A DNA stretch of 64,000 nucleotides from Castellaniella sp044508625 (lineage in GTDB: Bacteria > Pseudomonadota > Gammaproteobacteria > Burkholderiales > Burkholderiaceae_B). The notes beneath the pieces were generated by a model, which was not told the origin of the DNA, did not search any database, and saw only the letters and a list, made by a program, of their open reading frames with translations. A program made the translations under genes and the position numbers. Positions 58,070 to 64,000 of the stretch are shown here, piece after piece (positions within the stretch are counted from its first letter, which is position 1; every line of letters begins with the position of its first letter). The stretch covers positions 62,001 to 126,000 of the forward strand of contig JBIQHJ010000004.1 of the NCBI GenBank assembly GCA_044508625.1. The letters run 5' to 3'.

Positions 58070-58773
58070 AACTGCTCGAGACCAAACAATTGACGGCCTT
58101 TTATGGCGATTTCCAAGCCCTCTATGGGATCGACATCTGCCTGACGGAGGGCGAGGCCCTGGCCGTGATCGGCGCCAATGGCGCGGGCAAGACCACGCTG
58201 TTGCGGGCCTTGTGCGGCATGCTGCCCGACCAGGGCCGCCAGCAGGTGTTTTTCAGGGACGATTGGGTCGGGCAGCGGCCGGCCCACGAGATGACCGCCA
58301 TGGGCATCGCCATGATCCCCGAGGGCCGCAAGCTCTTTCCCAGCCTGAACGTGGAGGAAAACCTGCTCATGGGGGCCTACGTCCGTCGGCCGGGCCCCTG
58401 GACCCTCGAGACGGTCTACCGGATGTTTCCCGTGCTCGAGACCTTCCGTGCCCGGCAGGCCACGCTGCTCTCGGGCGGGCAGCAGCAGATGGTGGCCATC
58501 GGGCGCGCCTTGATGTCCAACCCCGAGGTGTTGCTGTGCGATGAAATCTCCCTGGGCCTGGCGCCGGTCATCGTCAAGGACGTGTACCAGGCCATCGCCG
58601 CGATCCGCGCCCAGGGGATGTCGTTGATCCTGGTCGAACAGGACATACATCAGGCGCTGGCGGTCTCGGACCGCATGGTCTGCCTGTGCGAAGGCAGAGC
58701 GGTGCTCGAGGGCGCGGCCGATGCCTACAGCCAGGACCAGATCGCCAATGCCTATTTCGGAGTGGCGCCATGA
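58066..58773 (+). CDS. Liv-type ABC ATPase (LivF-like), set 3
   Basis: A 235-residue ATPase: Walker A GANGAGKTT, GIAMIPEGRKLFPSLNVEENL, signature LSGGQQQMVAIGRALM, Walker B VLLCDEISLGL and VEQD. Second ATPase of set 3. It starts inside the LivG-type stop codon and overlaps the LivH-type start by 4 bp. Confidence 0.92.
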   Translation: MKLLETKQLTAFYGDFQALYGIDICLTEGEALAVIGANGAGKTTLLRALCGMLPDQGRQQVFFRDDWVGQRPAHEMTAMGIAMIPEGRKLFPSLNVEENLLMGAYVRRPGPWTLETVYRMFPVLETFRARQATLLSGGQQQMVAIGRALMSNPEVLLCDEISLGLAPVIVKDVYQAIAAIRAQGMSLILVEQDIHQALAVSDRMVCLCEGRAVLEGAADAYSQDQIANAYFGVAP

Positions 58774-59642
58774 TGCAATGGGTCAATATCATCATTCAGG
58801 GCGGGCTGACCGGTGGGCTGTATGCGCTGATGGCGATCGGCCTGTCGCTGTCTTTCGGCATCATGCGGCTGGTCAATATCGCCCATGGCGATCTGACGAT
58901 CATGTCGGCCTTCATCGCCCTGGCGATCGCGGCGTGGCTGGGTTCGGACAGTCTGCTCATCCTGCCGTTGGCCGTCGTGATCATGGCGGTCCTGGGGTAT
59001 ACGCTGCAGCGCCTGCTGCTGAATCGCGTCCTGGGCACCGACCTCCTGCCGCCGCTGCTGGTCACTTTCGGCCTGTCGATCATCATCCAGAACGGGCTGC
59101 TGGAGATCTTTTCCGCCGACACCCGGATACTGCCCTCGGGCTCGCTGGTGACCGACAGCATATCGGTCGCGGGCGGCCTGCAGGTCGGGGTCCTGCCCCT
59201 GCTGACCTTCGTCGTGGCGCTGGGCGTGTTCGCCCTGCTGCAGGCCCTGTTCTCCTGGACACGCCTGGGGCGCACGTTTCGCGCGGCGGCCGACGATCCC
59301 CATACAGTGCGGCTGATGGGGGTGGACAACCGGCACGTCTACGCCCTGGCCATGGGCCTGGCCATGGCCGTGACGGCCATCGGCGGGATGTTCTTCGTCC
59401 TGAGCACCACGGTGGGGCCCGCGGAAGGCGGCGCCAGGCTGATCTACGCCTTCGAGGCGGTCATCATCGGGGGCCTGGGCTCGCTGTGGGGCACCCTGAT
59501 CGGCGCCATGGTCCTCGGGGTTGCGCAATCGATTGCGTTGCAGATCGATCCGGGCTGGGGAATCCTGGGAGGGCACCTGGCCTTTTTGCTGATTCTGGTG
59601 TTCCGGCCGTATGGCTTGTTCCCCGTGGCGAGGCAACGTTAG
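58770..59642 (+). CDS. Liv-type ABC permease (LivH-like), set 3
   Basis: A 290-residue LivH-type permease: IIIQGGLTGGLYALMAIGLSLSFGIMRLVNIAHGDL, the ATPase-docking loop FRAAADDPHTVRLMGVDNRH and IIGGLGSLWGTLIGAMVLG. About eight helices. The start is one of two adjacent ATGs at 58770 and 58773, overlapping the LivF-type stop. Confidence 0.92.
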   Translation: MMQWVNIIIQGGLTGGLYALMAIGLSLSFGIMRLVNIAHGDLTIMSAFIALAIAAWLGSDSLLILPLAVVIMAVLGYTLQRLLLNRVLGTDLLPPLLVTFGLSIIIQNGLLEIFSADTRILPSGSLVTDSISVAGGLQVGVLPLLTFVVALGVFALLQALFSWTRLGRTFRAAADDPHTVRLMGVDNRHVYALAMGLAMAVTAIGGMFFVLSTTVGPAEGGARLIYAFEAVIIGGLGSLWGTLIGAMVLGVAQSIALQIDPGWGILGGHLAFLLILVFRPYGLFPVARQR

Positions 59643-59651
59643 AGGCATGAC

Positions 59652-60650
59652 ATGGCAGATTTGACCATAGAGAAATCCAAAGTCGCCCGAACGGCGCACA
59701 CCACTTTCATGGCCCTGTTGGCGGTCGTCGTCGTTTCGCTGGTGCTCGGGCCGTGGTGGGTCGATCGGGCGGGGCTGCGCCTGCTCAGTGAATTCTTCTA
59801 CATGCTGGCGCTCGCTCAGATGTGGAACCTCATGGCGGGCTATGGCGGTCTTTTGTCCATCGGACAGCAGGCGTTCATCGGGCTGGGCGGCTATGCCCTG
59901 GTGTATTTCAGCCTCAATGCGGGCCTGGACCCGTTTCTGGCCATTCCCTTGGCGGGACTGCTGTGCGGCCTCGCCGCCCTGCCGATCGGCGTGCTGATGT
60001 TCCGCCTCCAGGGCGCGTATTTCGCGGTCGGCACCTGGGTGGTGGCCGAGGTGTGCCGTTTACTGCTGGCCAATGTCAGCAGCTTTGGCGGCGGGTCCGG
60101 CATCTCGGTGACTGCCGCGCTGCGCGGCATTACGCCCTGGCTGCGCGAGGCGCTGACGCTGTGGGTTGCGCTGGGCCTGGGCCTGGGCATGACGCTGCTG
60201 GTGTATGTCCTGTTGCGCTCGCGCCATGGTCTGGCGCTGACCGCAGTGCGCGACAGTGTGCAGGCCGCCGGCAGCCTCGGAGTATCGGTGCGCCGCGTGC
60301 AATGGGTCGTGTATCTGATCTGCGCGATCTGTTGCGGCATGGCGGGAGCGCTGATTTTCATCACCAAGCTGCGGATATCGCCCGATGCGGCGTTTTCGAT
60401 CGACTGGATGGTCGCCATGATCTTCATCGTCGTGATCGGCGGCATCGGCACGATCGAAGGCCCGTTGGTCGGAACCTTGCTCTATTTCATTTTGCGCGAG
60501 CAGCTCAGCGAATACGGCAGCGTGTACCTGATCTGTGTTGGCGCGCTGACCGTCGCCGTGATGCTCTGGAGTCCAAAAGGAGTTTGGGGAAAACTCGGTT
60601 CCCGTTTCGGCTGGGAGCTCTTTCCGGTGCGTCGCCATCTGCGGCGCTGA
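59652..60650 (+). CDS. Liv-type ABC permease (LivM-like), set 3
   Basis: A 332-residue LivM-type permease with about ten helices: NLMAGYGGLLSIGQQAFIGLGGYAL, LQGAYFAVGTWVVAEVCRLL, LTAVRDSVQAAGSLGV and GGIGTIEGPLVGTLLYF. Last gene of the island: 54 bp further on is the stop codon of a convergent flavin reductase gene that belongs to the flanking chromosome. Confidence 0.92.
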   Translation: MADLTIEKSKVARTAHTTFMALLAVVVVSLVLGPWWVDRAGLRLLSEFFYMLALAQMWNLMAGYGGLLSIGQQAFIGLGGYALVYFSLNAGLDPFLAIPLAGLLCGLAALPIGVLMFRLQGAYFAVGTWVVAEVCRLLLANVSSFGGGSGISVTAALRGITPWLREALTLWVALGLGLGMTLLVYVLLRSRHGLALTAVRDSVQAAGSLGVSVRRVQWVVYLICAICCGMAGALIFITKLRISPDAAFSIDWMVAMIFIVVIGGIGTIEGPLVGTLLYFILREQLSEYGSVYLICVGALTVAVMLWSPKGVWGKLGSRFGWELFPVRRHLRR

Positions 60651-60704
60651 GCGCACCGGGTTTCGTTTCGGACCCGATCAGCGGTTGGGCGCCTCCGTGG
60701 CATA

Positions 60705-61418
60705 TCAGTATCCGTAGAAGCCCTCGCTGCGGATCGAGGCCTCGGGGATGCCGGCCTGGGCCAGCGAGCCGCCCAGCGCCTCGACCATGGCCGGGGACCC
60801 CGTGATGTAGATCCAGGGATCGCTCAGGCCGTCCATCGCCCGGCGCACCGCGGCCGCGTCGATCCGGCCGTGCAGGCCCTCCCAGCGCTCGTCCGGGGCG
60901 GTGAGGGTCGCCAGCAGGCGCAGCCGCGGATTCAGCCGCGTGAGCTCGCGCAGCTCGTCCAGGAAGGCCGCGTCCTCGGCGCGCCGGTTCGAGTACAGCA
61001 GCGTGAACTGGTGCGGCGTGCCCGCATGCGTGGCATGGCGCAGCATGCTCATGTACGGGGTGACGCCGATCCCTCCGGCGACGAGGACCAGCGGCCGGCC
61101 GGCCTCGCCCGGCAGGGTCAGCTTGCCGTAGGGCCCGCTGAACCGCGCCTGCGCGCCCGGCGCCAGCCCGGCCAGCGCGCGCTTGAACGGCGTATCGCGC
61201 AGCCGCGTCGCCACGCACACCGCGTCCTCGTGCGGCGCGCTGACGAGCGAGAACGTGTGCTTCAGGGGCGGGGCGTCGGCGCCCCCGTCCTGCGGCAGCG
61301 CCAGCGAGATCGTCTGCCCGGGCACGAAGGCGAAGCCCTCGGGCTTGGCGAATCGGAAAGCCGCGGTGTCGCGGGCCACGGTGAGGCGGTCGATCAGGCG
61401 GGTGTCGTAGGTGGGCAT
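60705..61418 (-). CDS. Ferredoxin-NADP reductase-like flavoprotein
   Basis: A 237-residue two-domain FNR-type reductase: a flavin-binding barrel (FVPGQTISLALP then HTFSLVSAPHED, the RxYS-like motif here H-T-F-S) and a nucleotide-binding domain (VLVAGGIGVTPYMSMLRH ... YITGSPAMVEAL), ending in an aromatic residue (EGFYGY). There is no 2Fe-2S domain. It transfers electrons between NAD(P)H and an unidentified partner. AGGAG precedes the ATG at 61418, and the promoter-leader ahead of it is a near copy of the one ahead of ovoA, suggesting shared control and perhaps a redox-stress role. Confidence 0.88.
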   Translation of the reverse strand: MPTYDTRLIDRLTVARDTAAFRFAKPEGFAFVPGQTISLALPQDGGADAPPLKHTFSLVSAPHEDAVCVATRLRDTPFKRALAGLAPGAQARFSGPYGKLTLPGEAGRPLVLVAGGIGVTPYMSMLRHATHAGTPHQFTLLYSNRRAEDAAFLDELRELTRLNPRLRLLATLTAPDERWEGLHGRIDAAAVRRAMDGLSDPWIYITGSPAMVEALGGSLAQAGIPEASIRSEGFYGY

Positions 61419-61574
61419 GGGGGCTCCTGGCGTGGTCTGCCGGCTCGCCCGCCGCCTTCAGTGCGGCGGGAGAGGCCGTTTTCCACATGTGTCCGTATGT
61501 GTGTGCGCATGGGATGCCGGCCGCGAGCCTGGCGTTCCCGGTCCATGATACGCCCCGCGGCGGGATGAATGAAC
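61416..61574 (-). promoter_or_regulatory. Conserved promoter-leader module, copy R (upstream of flavin reductase)
   Basis: Partner of copy L at 28764-28926. On the minus strand: -35 TTCATT (61568-61573), 17-bp spacer, -10 TATCAT (61545-61550), then a ~120-nt leader ending AGGAGCCCCCATG at the reductase start. It contains a strong hairpin, CCCGCCGC-ACTGAAG-GCGGCGGG (positions 61454-61476), just upstream of the ribosome-binding site; the L copy has lost most of this stem. A short reading frame from 61510 (MRTHIRTHVENG...) overlaps the gene start by 25 nt. Confidence 0.78.
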
Positions 61575-61579
61575 CCCGG

Positions 61580-61705
61580 ATGGCGTGGGGGCCCGATGCC
61601 CTGCAGGCCGCAAGCTGCCTGCAGTTGGGGGCGGACCATTTATTGCTGACGGGCGATGCCGCCTTCCAGCGGGTCCATGGCCTGAATGTCCTGGTGATCG
61701 GTTGA
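61580..61705 (+). pseudogene. C-terminal remnant of a VapC-type PIN-domain toxin
   Basis: The 41 codons from 61580 encode GPDALQAASCLQLGADHLLLTGDAAFQRVHGLNVLVIG, the usual end of a PIN-domain ribonuclease: the D-x-L-x-A helix, a strand with LLTGD holding a metal-binding Asp, then the final strand. The first two-thirds of the gene are missing and the sequence upstream belongs to the promoter-leader repeat. No antitoxin gene is nearby. A broken relic. Confidence 0.6.
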
Positions 61706-61725
61706 ATGGCTTGGTGATCGGCTGG

Positions 61726-61800
61726 GGGAACTTCGGCTGAGGGGACTCCGGCTGAGGGAACTCCGGCTGAGGGAACTCCGGCTGAGGGGACTCCGGCTGA
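61726..61800. repeat. 15-bp tandem repeat, five units
   Basis: Five head-to-tail units of GGGAACTCCGGCTGA (variants with GGGGA or TTC) fill 61726-61800 exactly, between the VapC remnant and the serA promoter. Because 15 is a multiple of three, the minus strand reads as a Pro-Gln-rich pentapeptide repeat, but no real gene is supported there. Confidence 0.85.
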
Positions 61801-61923
61801 GGCGAGGGGATCGCCACGGCCCGCGGCCCGCCCCTTGACCCCTGCCTCATCAGGGATGACCCTGACTGCGAAACGGAAATGCGTCACAATGCTCGTTTCC
61901 CCCAACTCGATGGAATCTGCCCC

Positions 61924-63123
<1,200 letters not shown>

Positions 63124-63158
63124 GGACCGTGCGGCGCCGGGCCCCAGGGCCCCGGTCC
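63124..63158 (+). terminator. GC-rich hairpin after serA
   Basis: GCCGGGCCCC (63136-63145) can pair with GGGCCCCGG (63147-63155), extended outward by GGACCG and CGGTCC. It starts right after the serA stop. No T-run, so it is a probable Rho-assisted or mRNA-protecting structure. Confidence 0.5.
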
Positions 63159-63251
63159 GCCGCCACGTGGCCGCCCAGCCATCCGGCCACCCAGCCTCCC
63201 TGCTGCCTGGCCGCCGCGCCGCGGCGCGCATGACCCCACTGCCGGGTGGGG

Positions 63252-63400
63252 TACCCATTCCCGCGCGGCGGCCCTATACTGGCCTCTCCTGTTTCCCGAC
63301 CTTCCCGATCCGGCGGGGCATGTCCGCCGGAACGACTCTCCCGCAGTACCGGGGCCTGTTGATGTAGGTCAGTACCCCGTCAGCGGGTGGGGGTTATGGT
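63252..63400 (+). promoter_or_regulatory. narK control region with NarL- and FNR-like sites
   Basis: TACCCAT (63252-63258) fits the NarL heptamer. TTGAT-GTAG-GTCAG (63359-63372) resembles an FNR/ANR box (full left half, 3 of 5 in the right). A -10-like TATGGT (63395-63400) would place the start near 63407 and the box centre at about -41.5, the class II position. The rest of the 301-bp gap between serA and narK holds no gene. Confidence 0.5.
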
Positions 63401-63424
63401 GAGGGGTCATCTGAAAAGGAGCGC

Positions 63425-64000
63425 GCATGAGCCAGCCCCCCTCTGCCAAGGCAGCCCGAGGAAAACGGCTTCTCACGGTCTGGACGCCCGAGGATCGGGA
63501 CTTCTGGATTCGCGAGGGCAACGCAATCGCCAACGTCAATCTCTGGATTTCCATCCCGGCGCTGTTCCTGGCATTCGCGGTCTGGCAGATGTGGAGCGTC
63601 GTCGCGGTCAACCTCCCCAACCTCGGCTTCAAATACACTGAAAACCAGCTTTTCTGGCTCGCGGCCCTGCCGGCGCTGTCGGGGGCGACGCTGCGGATCT
63701 TCTATTCCTTCATGGTGCCGGTGTTCGGCGGACGGCGCTGGACGGCGCTGACCACGGCCAGCCTGCTGCTGCCCACCATCGGCGTGGGCCTGGCGGTCCA
63801 GGATCCGACCACGCCCTATTCGACGATGCTGATCCTCGCGCTGCTGTGCGGGCTGGGGGGCGGGAATTTCTCCTCCTCGATGGCGAACATCAGCTTCTTC
63901 TTTCCCAAGGAACGCAAGGGCTCGGCGCTGGGCCTGAACGCGGGGCTGGGCAACCTCGGGGTGTCCTCTGTCCAGTTCCTCGCGCCCATCGTGATCACCA
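63425..64000 (+). CDS. narK: NarK-family nitrate/nitrite transporter (partial)
   Basis: The first 192 residues of a major-facilitator protein of the nitrate/nitrite porter family; the gene continues past the right edge. An N-terminal cytoplasmic stretch (WTPEDRDFWIREGNAIANVNLWISIPALFLAFAVWQMWSV) is typical of NarK, followed by ALSGATLRIFYSF with the nitrate-binding Arg and by the nitrate signature GGGNFSSSMANISFFFPKERKGSALGLNAGLGNLGVS. AGGAG lies upstream of the ATG. Presence of narK implies nitrate respiration or denitrification in this organism. Confidence 0.93.

Noticed and set aside
28927..60650. Integrative element with its own integrase
   Set aside because: No integrase, relaxase, transposase or tRNA attachment site was found at either boundary, so the region is called an island on composition, content and flanking repeats only.
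61726..61800. CRISPR array or coding repeat
   Set aside because: 15-bp units without spacers; the Pro-Gln-rich minus-strand reading has no start signal or family.

Overview
The window reads as the chromosome of a high-GC, Gram-negative betaproteobacterium, most likely Burkholderiales and close to Alcaligenaceae (Bordetella/Achromobacter type). That placement is an inference from gene content: TRAP and Liv-type transporters, family III CoA-transferases, a DUF2946 leader gene before a TonB copper receptor, and a NarK-type nitrate transporter. No rRNA or tRNA gene, CRISPR array, prophage or intact insertion sequence was seen.

Region 1 (1-9.0 kb): the start of a TRAP solute receptor (dctP), divergent from a DctS/DctR-type two-component system; azlC/azlD amino-acid exporter genes; a gene for a hexameric tyrosine-coordinated heme protein; and a membrane GGDEF diguanylate cyclase gene lying between two closely similar EamA exporter genes.

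Region 2 (8.1-20.5 kb): a LysR regulator divergent from a long same-strand catabolic operon. It holds two tandem CaiB/BaiF CoA-transferases, an acyl-CoA dehydrogenase, a non-catalytic plus a catalytic MaoC hydratase, a small alpha/beta-barrel protein, an enoyl-CoA hydratase, TRAP dctQ-dctM-dctP, a third MaoC and two DHDPS-superfamily lyases. It looks like uptake, CoA activation, oxidation, hydration and aldol cleavage of an unidentified carboxylic acid.

Region 3 (20.5-28.9 kb): ung, a MocR regulator divergent from an EamA exporter, a DUF2946 (CruR-like) leader gene with a TonB-dependent copper receptor, and ovoA for ovothiol biosynthesis.

Region 4 (about 28.9-60.65 kb): a mosaic catabolic island bracketed by direct copies of a ~160-bp promoter-leader. 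One arm encodes a 2-oxoacid-dehydrogenase-type complex (E1alpha, E1beta, E2, E3), an aldehyde dehydrogenase, a RutE-like nitroreductase, a 6-oxocamphor-hydrolase-like crotonase, two Liv-type ABC transporters and an ACMSD-family amidohydrolase. After a GntR regulator, the other arm encodes a molybdopterin enzyme closely resembling the pyrogallol-phloroglucinol transhydroxylase large subunit, its Fe-S subunit (apparently short of several ligand cysteines), a 3-hydroxyisobutyrate-dehydrogenase-like reductase, a small membrane protein, a phenol-degradation-type outer-membrane channel and a third Liv-type transporter. The working hypothesis is import of a polyhydroxylated aromatic acid, Mo-dependent ring (trans)hydroxylation, hydrolytic C-C cleavage of a cyclic diketone and oxidative acyl-CoA formation. 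A good FNR/ANR-type box precedes the dehydrogenase arm, so low-oxygen expression is plausible.

Region 5 (60.7-64 kb): a flavin reductase gene under the second copy of the promoter-leader, a VapC remnant with a 15-bp tandem repeat, serA, and the start of narK behind FNR- and NarL-like sites.
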